64,000 nucleotides of DNA from contig JASGHP010000001.1 of the NCBI GenBank assembly GCA_047602295.1, positions 2,604,001 through 2,668,000 of the forward strand, given 5' to 3'. Each line of letters begins with the position of its first letter. The first letter of the stretch is position 1. The DNA comes from JACMLD01 sp047602295. GTDB taxonomy: Bacteria; Bacteroidota; Bacteroidia; Chitinophagales; Chitinophagaceae. Under the pieces are notes generated by a model that did not search any database, was not told the DNA's origin, and saw only the letters and a list, made by a program, of their open reading frames with translations. The translations under genes and the position numbers were made by a program. Below are positions 43,636-53,645 of the stretch, piece after piece.

Positions 43636-45618
43636 TTAAATTGTGTTAGCATTTTTTAAGAAACGGATATTTTTAATAAATACCTGGTTATTGCTGCCAA
43701 CAGGAAATTTTATGAATACGTCATGATGCCCCTTAAAGCTTTTAATGCTTTTTGAAAATGTTTTCCAGTTGTTTTTTCCACCCGTGGAACCTATGGGAAT
43801 TGTCGCAATCAATTTTCCTTCTTTTAAATCATCCAGCCATATTTCAAATGCGCCTTTCCCTGCTGATGCCGCGGTTATTTGAACACTGCCGGCTGTATAA
43901 GATCCAGTTTCTACACCAGCAATCATCAACCACCCGCCATTTGATGAACTATTGGTAACTATGTCTGCATCGTCCTGATGAATAGTCTTAATGCCAAAGT
44001 AATTATTATAGCCGGCTGCATGAAGTTCAGAAAAAGCATCTTTACAGGTAAAAAAATCAAAATCGGCCATTTCCCCTTCTGCAAATAATCCTATACTGGT
44101 ACCCACCCACGAATTATAATTTGGCTGCACTTTGTCGAGTATTGCTGCACTAATGGCTTTACCTACCGGAATCCATTTTTTTCCATTGCTACTGCACCAG
44201 GCTGTCAGCAAATGCCGCTTTCTTTCCAGTTTCAACCATACCGTATTGCCGAATTCATTTTTTATGCTCTGACTATTGCTGTCAAGGGTGAAAATTATTT
44301 TTTTACCATTATCAAATCCGCTGCACAGGGTTACCGTTACCGCCTGGTTGCCATTTGTCAGGTAAATACCAGCTTTTGAAGTCTTGTCAATAGTATTCAG
44401 ATCTACTTTAGTCAACACTGTGTAATAATGATCTGTTTCTTTTTGTAGCAAATGTACCCGGTTACTGTCAGGTAAAAGGCGCAGCCAGCCTTTCCTGTTT
44501 GTTAAAGAATAAGAGGCTGCTGCTTTTCGGTTCATAAAATGCCATTGCAAGCCTAGTTGTGCTTTATCAAATTCATCGCCCTGTACGCTTCTCCATAGAA
44601 TACCAGCCTGTGGTAAATCGGGTTTAATAATCGGCTGGGAAGTTGGGGCCATGCCCCATGGCCGATCTCCTTCCCAAATGACAGGGTACAAGGAAGTTTG
44701 CCGGCCCGTTCCATGCCAATCGTCGCTTCCGTATTTTTCATAACTCTGGCCCAGCGTCCACCATGTTCCATCCGATAATTGAACAGGGGCTGCAATATGA
44801 TTGGGGCGCCGAAAGCCGGCATCCAGATCGGTGACAGGTTTAAAAAATTCGCCCAGGCGTTCCCATTGTGTAGAATCGCTGGTTAGTTTTTTTGTTCTTA
44901 ATACATATTGACCTCCTGACACATCGCCTGCGGGGTAATAATAATAGTAGCCGTTTCGTTTGCCCATTACCGGACCTTCCGCCCAACTGTATTGCAAATG
45001 GGCATTTATCCAGTCAAGGTTAATAACGGTGTCCGTCAGTTGACCATCGTGGCCAAGTGCCTGCAGTCTATTTATTTTTTGACCGTTTTTTATAACCATG
45101 TAAGGTTTGCCATCATCATCTACAAAAATTGAATTGTCGTAACCCAGCGGCCCTGTAATAGCGTTTTCTTTTACTTTAACTGCATCTGTCCATGGGCCAA
45201 AAGGAGCATTCGCTTTGCAAAACCATTGACCGCCCGAAGAGAAATAGATCCAATAAGAACCATAGAAGTAGGTAATGGCCCCTTGCCAGATTCCGCCGGA
45301 GGGTTTGTCTGAAACCCATCCGACTGCTTTGGAAGAAGGTACTACCCGGGCAATCACTTGCCAGTGTACAAGATCTTTTGAGTGATAAATGGGCAGGTAA
45401 GGATTAAAATGAAACGATGAGCCGCAATGGTAAAAATCGTCGCCCACTTTTAATAAGGTAGGGTCAGGATGATCGCCGGGCAGTACCGGATTTACATACG
45501 TATTTACCTGCTGGTAATTAGCAATCGCTTGGGCCGTAGAAGGCTGACTGAAAGCAGGACATAGGGCTATTAAAATAAGCCCCGATAATACAATGACTGA
45601 ATGGTAAGGCAATTTCAT
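43636..45618 (-). CDS. GH43 glycoside hydrolase with C-terminal beta-sandwich and carbohydrate-binding module
   Basis: A 660-residue secreted enzyme, the first gene of the hydrolase operon. The propeller starts NPVLPGDHPDPTLLKVGDDF (catalytic base Asp). It continues with the Asp-rich block DNSIFVDDDGKPYMVIKNGQ, and has its general acid Glu in WAEGPVMGKRNGYYYYYP. A C2-type beta-sandwich follows (about 335-525; YSLTNRKGWLRLLPDS). The last ~130 residues look like a CBM6-type module (MIAGVETGSYTAGSVQITA, GSTGGKNNWKTFSKSI, KFPVGSNNQVFIKNIRF). This domain order is found in GH43 arabinofuranosidases and xylosidases that debranch arabinoxylan. It lies 114 bases from the sensor gene. Confidence 0.92.
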   Translation of the reverse strand: MKLPYHSVIVLSGLILIALCPAFSQPSTAQAIANYQQVNTYVNPVLPGDHPDPTLLKVGDDFYHCGSSFHFNPYLPIYHSKDLVHWQVIARVVPSSKAVGWVSDKPSGGIWQGAITYFYGSYWIYFSSGGQWFCKANAPFGPWTDAVKVKENAITGPLGYDNSIFVDDDGKPYMVIKNGQKINRLQALGHDGQLTDTVINLDWINAHLQYSWAEGPVMGKRNGYYYYYPAGDVSGGQYVLRTKKLTSDSTQWERLGEFFKPVTDLDAGFRRPNHIAAPVQLSDGTWWTLGQSYEKYGSDDWHGTGRQTSLYPVIWEGDRPWGMAPTSQPIIKPDLPQAGILWRSVQGDEFDKAQLGLQWHFMNRKAAASYSLTNRKGWLRLLPDSNRVHLLQKETDHYYTVLTKVDLNTIDKTSKAGIYLTNGNQAVTVTLCSGFDNGKKIIFTLDSNSQSIKNEFGNTVWLKLERKRHLLTAWCSSNGKKWIPVGKAISAAILDKVQPNYNSWVGTSIGLFAEGEMADFDFFTCKDAFSELHAAGYNNYFGIKTIHQDDADIVTNSSSNGGWLMIAGVETGSYTAGSVQITAASAGKGAFEIWLDDLKEGKLIATIPIGSTGGKNNWKTFSKSIKSFKGHHDVFIKFPVGSNNQVFIKNIRFLKNANTI

Positions 45619-45681
45619 TAGAAGGCAGCTGTTGCTTTAACAGGCTCAAATTCGCTATAACTGTTATTATTCAATAGCAGA

Positions 45682-45705
45682 ATTTGGCAAAATGATGCAC
45701 CAAAT
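45682..45705. promoter_or_regulatory. Candidate operator before the hydrolase operon
   Basis: ATTTGG (45682-45687) and CCAAAT (45700-45705) form an inverted repeat with a 12-base spacer, 64-87 bases upstream of the first hydrolase start codon. It is in the right place for binding by the AraC-type domain of the hybrid sensor, but similarity to a known site is not shown. Confidence 0.3.
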
Positions 45706-45732
45706 GTTTAAACGATACCCGGTAAGCCTTTT

Positions 45733-48700
45733 TTATTTCTTTTTATGGGCTGTTCTCATCTTTCCGGCATATTCTGAAGGAAGCATATTAAATTTTTGAC
45801 GGAAGGATTTTGCAAAATAGTTGGAGGTGGAAAAGCCTACAGAATAAGCAACCTGTGCAATATTCATATCACTGCGGGCCAGCAATATGGCTGCTTTGTC
45901 AAGCTTAACCGAACGGATGTATTCTACCGGAGTTTCACCAGTTATTTCCAACAGCTTATTGTACAACGAACTCCGGCTCATACCCACATGCCTGCTAAGT
46001 TCTTCTACCGATAAATCCGGGTTGGAAAGATTTTCTTCCAGGTATAACATAATTCTTTGCAGCAATTCTTCATCTGCAGATTGTATTGCAATCTCCGGTG
46101 CCAGTGCTTTAATTTGTTTTTTGTAAGTAGTTTTTAAAGCGTCATTTAACACCAGCAGGTTATTAATTTTTGCCTGCAGCATTTCTACATGGAACGGCTT
46201 GGTGATATAATCGTTAGCACCTGTTTTTAACCCTGATAACTGATCGTTTTCACCGGTAATGGCAGTCAGCAGAATGATGGGTATATGACGGGTTCGTTTA
46301 TCTGATTTTAGTTTTCTGCAAAGATCTGTTCCATTCATTTCGGGCATGCTTATATCGCTTACAATCAATTGGGGGTGATGTGCCAATGCCCGTTGCCAGC
46401 CTTCTTTTCCGTTGGCAGCCTCCAATACTTTGTAATGTAGTTGTAGTTTTTCTTTAAGGAAAGCCCTGAAATCTTCATTGTCTTCTACCAATAAAACAGC
46501 CGGGATAATAGCGTCGCTATTTTCATTGGACACTATTTCCTCCTGCTGCATGGCTATTTGCGTTGCTGCTGTTTCTTTATCTGTTGCGCCATTCAATGCA
46601 ATCTGTTCTTTAATAGTGGGCATTGGTACGGGTACCAGCGGCAGCATAATGGTAAAACTGCTGCCTTTTTCGGGCTCACTTTCTACTTTTATAGTGCCTC
46701 CGTGCATTTCCACAAATTCTTTTGTAATGGTAAGGCCAATACCGCTTCCCTGGTTAAGAATGGAAGCATGTGTTGCATCCTGAAAAAACAGGGTAAATAT
46801 TTTGTCTTTTTTATCGGAGGGTATGCCGATGCCGTTATCGGATATCTTGATGCTTATCCAAACCTTTGAGGTATCAGGTTGCTCCATTGCTTTGCTTAAT
46901 TCCAGCAAAATTTGCCCACCGCTCTGGGTAAATTTAAAAGCATTGGAAAGAATGTTAAACAATATCCTTTCAATTTTATCATGGTCAAAATAAGCATGCA
47001 GTTTGTCTATCTTGCTGGTAAAAGAAAATGCCAGTTTTTTCCTTTCTGCCAAATCAATAAAAGAGTCTGAAACTTCTTTTATAAAATTTACCACATCATC
47101 TTGTGTGCTATGCAACTGCAATTCCTGTTCTTCCATTTTTCTAAAGTCCAACAACTGGTTTACCATATTTAATAACCTTCTTGCATTGCGTTTTATCATA
47201 TCCAGTTGCCTGAAAGAGTGAATATCTTTTTGCTGCTCCATCAGGCTGTCCACTGGTCCAAGTATCAATGAAATAGGCGTTCTGAATTCGTGACTTAAGT
47301 TGGTCAGAAATTTTATTTTTAAGCTGTCCAGTTCATGCAAGCGATTTGCATCGCGGCGTTCCTGTTCTTCGTACATCTTTTTTTGTTCCAGTGCAAACCT
47401 TCTGTTTATTTTCTGGATGCCTTTAAAGCGGATATAAAATAAAATGCCCAGCAATGCAAGCAGGTAAAAAGCATAAGCATATATGGTACGCCAGAACGGG
47501 GGGTGCACACGGACATTTATGGACGCCCCCACAGGATTCCAAATGCCATCGTTATTGCTGGCCCTCACCCTAAAAGTATAGTTGCCCGGGTCAATGTTGG
47601 TATAAGCAGCAGAGGTGGCATTGCCGACATAATTCCAATCTTTATCAAATCCTTCCAGCTTATAGGCATAATTATTTTGCTCGGGGGTAGTATAGTTGAG
47701 TCCAACAAAATCCAATGCAAAGTTTTGTTTGTAAGACAAGTTAATTTCATTGGCAACTACTATGTTTTCGGTGATAGGTCCATGCTGTGAGGCAACTACT
47801 TCCTGGTTGGCTACTCTTAAACCAGTTAATAATACAGACGGAACAATGTTGTTTTTAATTAAATAAGCAGGATCGAAATAATTAAAGCCATCGAGGCCAC
47901 CAAAGAAAAGCGCTCCGCCGGGTAGCTTAAGGCCCGCGCCAGGAACAAAATTGTTGCGTTGAATGCCATTGTAGTAATTATAATTGTTAATCTTTTTTGT
48001 TTGTATATCTATGCTGCTAATGCCTTTATTACTGCTTGCCCATACCAATCCTTTGTCGTCTTCCAACAGTTTGTAGATCGTACTGTTTTGCAATCCTTCT
48101 TTTTCAGAAAATTGTTCAAACTGTCCCTTTTTATCATTAAATACGCAAATGCCGCCTCCAAAAGTTGCTATCCACATCAATCCACGGCTGTCTTTAAGCA
48201 GCGAGAGCACTTTGTCATTGGATAATTTGCTATTGCTTGCATTATAAATAGTAAATACCCGGGTATCGGGCTGAAGTATTGCAATGCCGCCGCCATGCGT
48301 TGCTATCCATATATTGTTGTTCTTGTCTTCTTTTATGTCTCTTATATAACCATTAATAGGAAGCTTGATATCTGTATTTGATTTCGGGTGAGGCGTGTAC
48401 CGCAGTTCAACTTCATAATCCTTGTTGAGCACATTGATGCCTTCCCCGTTGGTGCCAATAACCAGTTTGCCGTTCTGCAATTCAGTAATTGAATAGATCT
48501 CATTGGAGTTAAGTTGATGAGTACCAGGGCCGGCCGTAAGTTGCTTGTATTTCTTTGAAACGGGATCTACTACAAATAAGCCATCACTGGCAGAGCCGAC
48601 CAATAGTTTCCCCTTGCTTGTTTTTGCCATAGTGACAACAGCAATCGAAGCCTTATTTTTTGATGAACGAATGGGCATGTTTTGAAATAAACGTGTACGG

Positions 48701-49890
48701 GGATCAAACAGGCTGACACCGCCGTCTGTACCAACATACAACTGGCCTTGTGTTGCTTCTGCAAAAGCGGTAACGATAGGCGCATTCAAACCATTTTCAT
48801 CAAAAGGATTTGCTTTTACATAATTAAAAAGATTGAGGTTGCGATCGTATTTATCAACGCCACCGCGTATGGTACCCAGCCAGTATATGCCCTGGTTATC
48901 TATATAAACTGTTTTCAGTGATTTTGCAGTAAGGCTGTGCAAATTGCGTTGATCTTGTTCGATGCTGGTAAGGGCATCGGTTTTGGTATTTAAAATGGCC
49001 AACCCTCTTGCCGTACCCATCCATAAACTGTCGCCATCCACCGCAATTTTGTTAATCGCTACGGGCTGCAGCTTCACGCCTTCCTTCGCATCATGGTTAT
49101 TGTAATGGAAAAAATGTTGTTGTTCGGGTAAAAATTTGTTCAATCCCTTGCTGGTTCCCACCCATATATTGCCTCTTTTATCTTCTGCCACCGAATTAAC
49201 ATTGTTATCCGAAATGCTGTAAGGATCGGTATCACTATGCGCAAATTGTGTGAGGGTTTTTGTAAAAGGATTATAGCGAAAAAGGCCTTGCATGGTGCCC
49301 ATCCACATTTGGTTTTTACTGTCCCTGAATAAACACATGGCAAGTGTATTTACTGATGAACCGGAAATATGAACAGCAGGAATGGGGGATACCAGCTTTG
49401 TGACGGGGTCAAATATGCTCACGCCATCAAAATGCGCCACCCAGATTTTACCATTGCTATCGCTGCAAATGCTGCGGATAACATTACTACTAATGGCGTT
49501 GTTAGCAAAGCCGGTGGGCACGCTGGTAAAGTTGTTCTTTTTCCTGTTGTAAAGACACAATGAACCACCGCTGGTGCCAATCCATAAATTCCCGGATTTG
49601 TCTTCATGCAATGACAAAACTTCATTGGCACTGAGGCTGGTGGTATCGCCGGGTTTATGCCGGTAAACGGTGAAATGGGCGCCATCAAATTCATCTAGGC
49701 CGTCTTCGGTTGCAAACCAAATAATGCCATAGCTGTCTTTTAAAATCGCGTTGACGGTATTGGAGGAAAGCCCATCTTTAGTGGTGAGCGAAGTGAAATT
49801 AAGCTCCTTTTGTTGCCCTTTTAATAAGCAAACTGCCAACACAAATGTGCAACAGGAAAGGAGTTTGTAAAGATTCATTGGGCAATGCAA
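45733..49890 (-). CDS. Hybrid two-component system sensor/regulator (HTCS) for xylan utilisation
   Basis: A 1385-residue one-protein signalling system. A signal peptide (best start may be the ATG at 49878, MNLYKLLSCCTF) is followed by two periplasmic seven-bladed propellers of reg_prop repeats (LHEDKSGNLWIGTSGGSL and many similar) and a Y_Y_Y domain (about 700-790). A transmembrane helix (about 797-817) leads to a histidine kinase with phosphorylated His in LTNLSHEFRTP (about 865) and ATP-binding motifs DNGIGIP and GSGIGLTI. A receiver domain has its Asp in IVSDISMPEMNG (about 1178). A C-terminal AraC helix-turn-helix completes it. Homologues sense oligosaccharides and activate their utilisation locus. 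Confidence 0.95.
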   Translation of the reverse strand: MHCPMNLYKLLSCCTFVLAVCLLKGQQKELNFTSLTTKDGLSSNTVNAILKDSYGIIWFATEDGLDEFDGAHFTVYRHKPGDTTSLSANEVLSLHEDKSGNLWIGTSGGSLCLYNRKKNNFTSVPTGFANNAISSNVIRSICSDSNGKIWVAHFDGVSIFDPVTKLVSPIPAVHISGSSVNTLAMCLFRDSKNQMWMGTMQGLFRYNPFTKTLTQFAHSDTDPYSISDNNVNSVAEDKRGNIWVGTSKGLNKFLPEQQHFFHYNNHDAKEGVKLQPVAINKIAVDGDSLWMGTARGLAILNTKTDALTSIEQDQRNLHSLTAKSLKTVYIDNQGIYWLGTIRGGVDKYDRNLNLFNYVKANPFDENGLNAPIVTAFAEATQGQLYVGTDGGVSLFDPRTRLFQNMPIRSSKNKASIAVVTMAKTSKGKLLVGSASDGLFVVDPVSKKYKQLTAGPGTHQLNSNEIYSITELQNGKLVIGTNGEGINVLNKDYEVELRYTPHPKSNTDIKLPINGYIRDIKEDKNNNIWIATHGGGIAILQPDTRVFTIYNASNSKLSNDKVLSLLKDSRGLMWIATFGGGICVFNDKKGQFEQFSEKEGLQNSTIYKLLEDDKGLVWASSNKGISSIDIQTKKINNYNYYNGIQRNNFVPGAGLKLPGGALFFGGLDGFNYFDPAYLIKNNIVPSVLLTGLRVANQEVVASQHGPITENIVVANEINLSYKQNFALDFVGLNYTTPEQNNYAYKLEGFDKDWNYVGNATSAAYTNIDPGNYTFRVRASNNDGIWNPVGASINVRVHPPFWRTIYAYAFYLLALLGILFYIRFKGIQKINRRFALEQKKMYEEQERRDANRLHELDSLKIKFLTNLSHEFRTPISLILGPVDSLMEQQKDIHSFRQLDMIKRNARRLLNMVNQLLDFRKMEEQELQLHSTQDDVVNFIKEVSDSFIDLAERKKLAFSFTSKIDKLHAYFDHDKIERILFNILSNAFKFTQSGGQILLELSKAMEQPDTSKVWISIKISDNGIGIPSDKKDKIFTLFFQDATHASILNQGSGIGLTITKEFVEMHGGTIKVESEPEKGSSFTIMLPLVPVPMPTIKEQIALNGATDKETAATQIAMQQEEIVSNENSDAIIPAVLLVEDNEDFRAFLKEKLQLHYKVLEAANGKEGWQRALAHHPQLIVSDISMPEMNGTDLCRKLKSDKRTRHIPIILLTAITGENDQLSGLKTGANDYITKPFHVEMLQAKINNLLVLNDALKTTYKKQIKALAPEIAIQSADEELLQRIMLYLEENLSNPDLSVEELSRHVGMSRSSLYNKLLEITGETPVEYIRSVKLDKAAILLARSDMNIAQVAYSVGFSTSNYFAKSFRQKFNMLPSEYAGKMRTAHKKK

Positions 49891-50412
49891 CTATTTGATG
49901 TATAAATATAAGCGTATACTATTCAACCTGCTTTTGGGTGGTGCTTTTTTCCGTGCTATTAATGAGGCAGGGTGATGTAATTAATGCTACGACAAGAACA
50001 ATGTTAGCGTAATAAATTTATTCTTTCTCCTGAAAATCAATAAATAAGTCTCAAAAAAACATTTGTTACCTAAGTTTCAACAAATGAGCTATTAAGCCTA
50101 TAGGACTGAAGTTACATTTATTCATCTTAAGCGATAAGGTACGAATTGCATCACTGCTTTTTGAAACATCATACTAACGACTATGCTGCTTTTATCAAAT
50201 TCACGCCGGGGCGCCTTTGTCCTGCTGCGTTCTTTTTTTTACCGAACCCGTTTTTTCATTGTCCATCCTCCATTTTTCCCCAACGCATGTGGCCCTTAGC
50301 TTGCCCAAACGAGCAAACTACCATTAAGATGAACGGTAAAGATTATCGCTCATCCCCTTCTTAAAAAAAGTATTGTGCAGCATTCAAATTGTCATTCACA
50401 CTAACTAAAACA
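49891..50412. other. Divergent control region between the HTCS and susC genes
   Basis: About 520 bases with no gene. It must hold the promoters for the sensor (leftward) and the SusC/SusD pair (rightward). No good TAnnTTTG box was found near either start. Runs of T (50227-50236) and A/T-rich stretches are present, and the frame 50146-50364 does not look like a protein. Confidence 0.5.
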
Positions 50413-53400
50413 ATGTTTATGAATATTTTGGTTACGCTTGCTAAAAACAAAGCGTCAAACTCTTTACAAAAGCTTTTAGTCAAATCAATGCCGGTAATTG
50501 TTTCACTGTTGTTGATTGCCAGCCTGGCGCAAGCACAACAGGTTACCATAAAAGGCAGGCTCGTTAATGAAACCGGCACAGGCATTCCGGATGCTTCCAT
50601 TACGGTAAAAGGTACCAGCGTGGGCGCCACCAGTAACAAGGAGGGGTATTACCAGGTAACGGTACCAGCTAAATCTATCCTGGTGTTTACGTCTGTAGGG
50701 TATGCCTCACGCGAAGCGTCAGTAAGTGGCAAGACGACGATAGACATCACACTTACAAATCTTGCCAGCAACCTCGACCAGGTGGTAGTAGTTGGTTATG
50801 GCTCTCAAAGGAAAAAAGATGTTACAGGTGCTGTTGTATCAGTGTCTGCAGCTACCTTAAAAGAAGTGCCATCCTCCAATATGGTTGATCAGTTAAAAGG
50901 CCGTGCTGCGGGTGTATCCATTGTGAGCAATGGCTCTGTACCAGGTGCTGTTCCGCAAATCCGCATCCGTGGTAATCGTACACTAACCACCAGTATATCT
51001 GCCAGCGATAACCTGGATGGTCCATTGTATGTTGTGGATGGGATACCTTATGGAGGTACATTGGATTTGAATCCCAGTGATATTGCCAACATGGAAATAC
51101 TGAAAGATGCATCCGCAACGGCTATTTATGGCTCCCGTGGTTCTGGCGGCGTTATCCTTATTACTACCAAGCGTGGCCGCACGGGTAAGCCGGTAATGAG
51201 CTATGATGGTTATTATGGCATTACCTCCATTATGGGCAAATACAATGTTTATAACGGGAAAGAATATGCGCAATTTAAACAGGATGCAGCCACTTATAAC
51301 CGGGCGGCTCCTGGCACCACCGGTTATCCTTTAACCACGGCTGAAGCGGCCGCGCTGGCGGCGGGTGTATCTACAGACTGGCAGAACTTAATCTACAAGA
51401 AAGGTTATACAGAAAGTCACCAATTAGCCTTGCAGGGTGGAACAGAAGGTACGCAATACGGATTGGGCGCAGGTTTTTTCCGGGAAACCGGCATTATACC
51501 CAATCAGCGTTTCGATCGGTTTAATTTGCGGGCAACCATTGACCAACGGATCAACAAACGAATCAAAATAGGGCTTAACACCCTTAACACACTTTCTTAT
51601 CAAAACACACCCGGCGGTGGCGGCGTACCTGGAGGACTTGTAAGCACCACACCATTGGCTTCTCCTTATAATACAGATGGTACGGTAAATCTTTTCCCGC
51701 GCATTGGTTCCATTGATGCTGCGCAGGTAAGTGCATTGACGCTCATCACAAAGGCTAGTTCGATATTGGCACGCAGCAGGAACCTGCGCACCTTTAACAG
51801 CTTGTATGCCGAAGTAAATATCCTGGATGGACTGCGTTACCGGTTTAATGCAGGACTTAACTTTAGTCAAAACAACTATAACGGTTACGGCGGCCCGCTC
51901 ACTTATGTAAATAGCGCTACGGTGCAATCCTCTTCCAGTGCTACTGTAAACAACACGGAATACTGGGACTATAATTTTCAACACCTGCTTTATTACGATA
52001 AGACCATTAAAGAAAAACATAAGATTGGTTTTACCGGGCTTTTTGAAGTGGTAAAAAACCATTCTCAGGGTACCAGCATGAGTGTAACCGGCGTACCTGC
52101 CGACTATATTAGTTCATCTAATTTTGCGTTGGCGTCTGGTACACCCACTGCCAGTGGTTCATTTACTGAACAGGGATTGCTTTCATTTATGGGTCGCCTG
52201 AATTATTCCTACAATAACCGCTACCTGGTCACTGCCACTTTCAGACGGGATGGCTCTTCTACACTGGCTCCCGGTCACCAGTATTTTAATTATCCCGCTA
52301 TCGGATTGGGCTGGAATGTGACGGAGGAAGGATTCATGAAAAATGTAAGCTTCGTCTCTAATTTGAAATTGCGTGGCGGTTGGGGCATCTCGGGAAACAG
52401 GAACGTTAGCCCTTATTCAACGCTCGGGGCTTTGAGCGCTGGCTATTATAATTTTGGAACAGGTACAGCGGGCCAGCAACTAGCTTATACAGTCACCAAC
52501 CTGCCAGCGCTGAATCTTGGCTGGCAATCTACTTCTCAAACAGATATCGGCGTTGAATTTGGACTGTTTAATAACAGGATTAGCGGTAGTGTGGATTGGT
52601 ATATGCAAAAAACAAAAGACATTTTGCTCTCTGTGAACCTGCCGCCCAGTAATGGTGCCAATTCCACTTTTGCCAACCTGGGTAAAACACAGGGAAAAGG
52701 TATAGAGGTGTCCTTGAGTGCAGATATCATTCAAAATAAAAAAGCAGGCGCTTTTAACTGGAGTACAGATTTGGTGTACTTCTTCAACAGGGAAAAGATT
52801 ACGCAGCTTACAACGCCACAGGAAAAATCAAATATTGGTAATGGCTGGTTTGTGGGACAACCCCTGACCGTTATTTACGATTATAAAAAAATAGGTATCT
52901 GGCAAACAGAAGATTCAGCGAAGGGACTGATTGCAGCCCAAACCTCACCCGTACAGTTTCCCGGGCAAATACGCGTACAGGATGTAGATGGAGACGGAAA
53001 AATTACACCTGCAGATCGTCAGATATTAGGCAACTTCCAACCCAAATGGGAGGGGGGGATTACCAACCGTTTTTATTATAAAAACTTTGACCTGTCTGTT
53101 GTGGTATATGCCCGCATGGGTATGAAAATGGTAGTGCCTTATATTACTGGTAATTCAACCGGTGGTGGCGGATTTGGATTCTTTAACCAGGGTCGCCAGA
53201 ACCAGGTAAAAACAAATTACTGGACACGGAGCAATCCTACCAATGATTTCCCGGCACCGGACGCCAGCAATGCAGTCGCTTACTTCGCATCTACGCTGGG
53301 GTACCAGGACGGATCTTTTATAAAATGCCGGAGCATTAATCTTGGTTACGAATTGCCGCAGGCTTTATTGAAAAGAACAGGTCTTGCTTCCGTGAGAATT

Positions 53401-53628
53401 TATATTAATGCTACGAATCCTTTCATTATATATGCACCTTTTGTCCGGGACAAATTTGGTCCCGATCCGGAAGGTAACGGTTATACACAAACGAATGATG
53501 GAACCACCAGCAGTACCGTAACGCCCACGGGAGCGGGTGAAGCCGGATCGCCTGGCCGTCAGATCACCGTCAATCTCAATAACCCGGCTGTACGACAGTT
53601 CACCGTTGGATTAAACCTGAAATTTTAA
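50413..53628 (+). CDS. SusC/RagA-family TonB-linked transporter of the xylan locus
   Basis: The frame can start at a TTG (50389), but the ATG at 50413 (MFMNILVTLAKNK) is preferred and gives 1071 residues. A long N-terminus leads to a signal segment (VIVSLLLIASLAQA). It is followed by a carboxypeptidase-like domain (VTIKGRLVNETGTGIPDASI, about 45-125), the TonB-box region DQVVVVGYGSQRKKDVTGAV, and the plug (QLKGRAAGVSIVSNG, GPLYVVDGIPYGG, ILKDASATAIYGSRGSGGVI). A large barrel ends in VGLNLKF. It would import xylo-oligosaccharides with the SusD partner 17 bases downstream. It diverges from the hydrolase operon and its sensor. Confidence 0.95.
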   Translation: MFMNILVTLAKNKASNSLQKLLVKSMPVIVSLLLIASLAQAQQVTIKGRLVNETGTGIPDASITVKGTSVGATSNKEGYYQVTVPAKSILVFTSVGYASREASVSGKTTIDITLTNLASNLDQVVVVGYGSQRKKDVTGAVVSVSAATLKEVPSSNMVDQLKGRAAGVSIVSNGSVPGAVPQIRIRGNRTLTTSISASDNLDGPLYVVDGIPYGGTLDLNPSDIANMEILKDASATAIYGSRGSGGVILITTKRGRTGKPVMSYDGYYGITSIMGKYNVYNGKEYAQFKQDAATYNRAAPGTTGYPLTTAEAAALAAGVSTDWQNLIYKKGYTESHQLALQGGTEGTQYGLGAGFFRETGIIPNQRFDRFNLRATIDQRINKRIKIGLNTLNTLSYQNTPGGGGVPGGLVSTTPLASPYNTDGTVNLFPRIGSIDAAQVSALTLITKASSILARSRNLRTFNSLYAEVNILDGLRYRFNAGLNFSQNNYNGYGGPLTYVNSATVQSSSSATVNNTEYWDYNFQHLLYYDKTIKEKHKIGFTGLFEVVKNHSQGTSMSVTGVPADYISSSNFALASGTPTASGSFTEQGLLSFMGRLNYSYNNRYLVTATFRRDGSSTLAPGHQYFNYPAIGLGWNVTEEGFMKNVSFVSNLKLRGGWGISGNRNVSPYSTLGALSAGYYNFGTGTAGQQLAYTVTNLPALNLGWQSTSQTDIGVEFGLFNNRISGSVDWYMQKTKDILLSVNLPPSNGANSTFANLGKTQGKGIEVSLSADIIQNKKAGAFNWSTDLVYFFNREKITQLTTPQEKSNIGNGWFVGQPLTVIYDYKKIGIWQTEDSAKGLIAAQTSPVQFPGQIRVQDVDGDGKITPADRQILGNFQPKWEGGITNRFYYKNFDLSVVVYARMGMKMVVPYITGNSTGGGGFGFFNQGRQNQVKTNYWTRSNPTNDFPAPDASNAVAYFASTLGYQDGSFIKCRSINLGYELPQALLKRTGLASVRIYINATNPFIIYAPFVRDKFGPDPEGNGYTQTNDGTTSSTVTPTGAGEAGSPGRQITVNLNNPAVRQFTVGLNLKF

Positions 53629-53645
53629 CGCTTTAATTGTTTACT

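Noticed and set aside
45600..50412. Shared 7-mer TGCATCA in both promoter regions of the xylan locus as a common HTCS site
   Set aside because: The word is short, its surroundings differ, and matches of this length are expected by chance in a few hundred bases.
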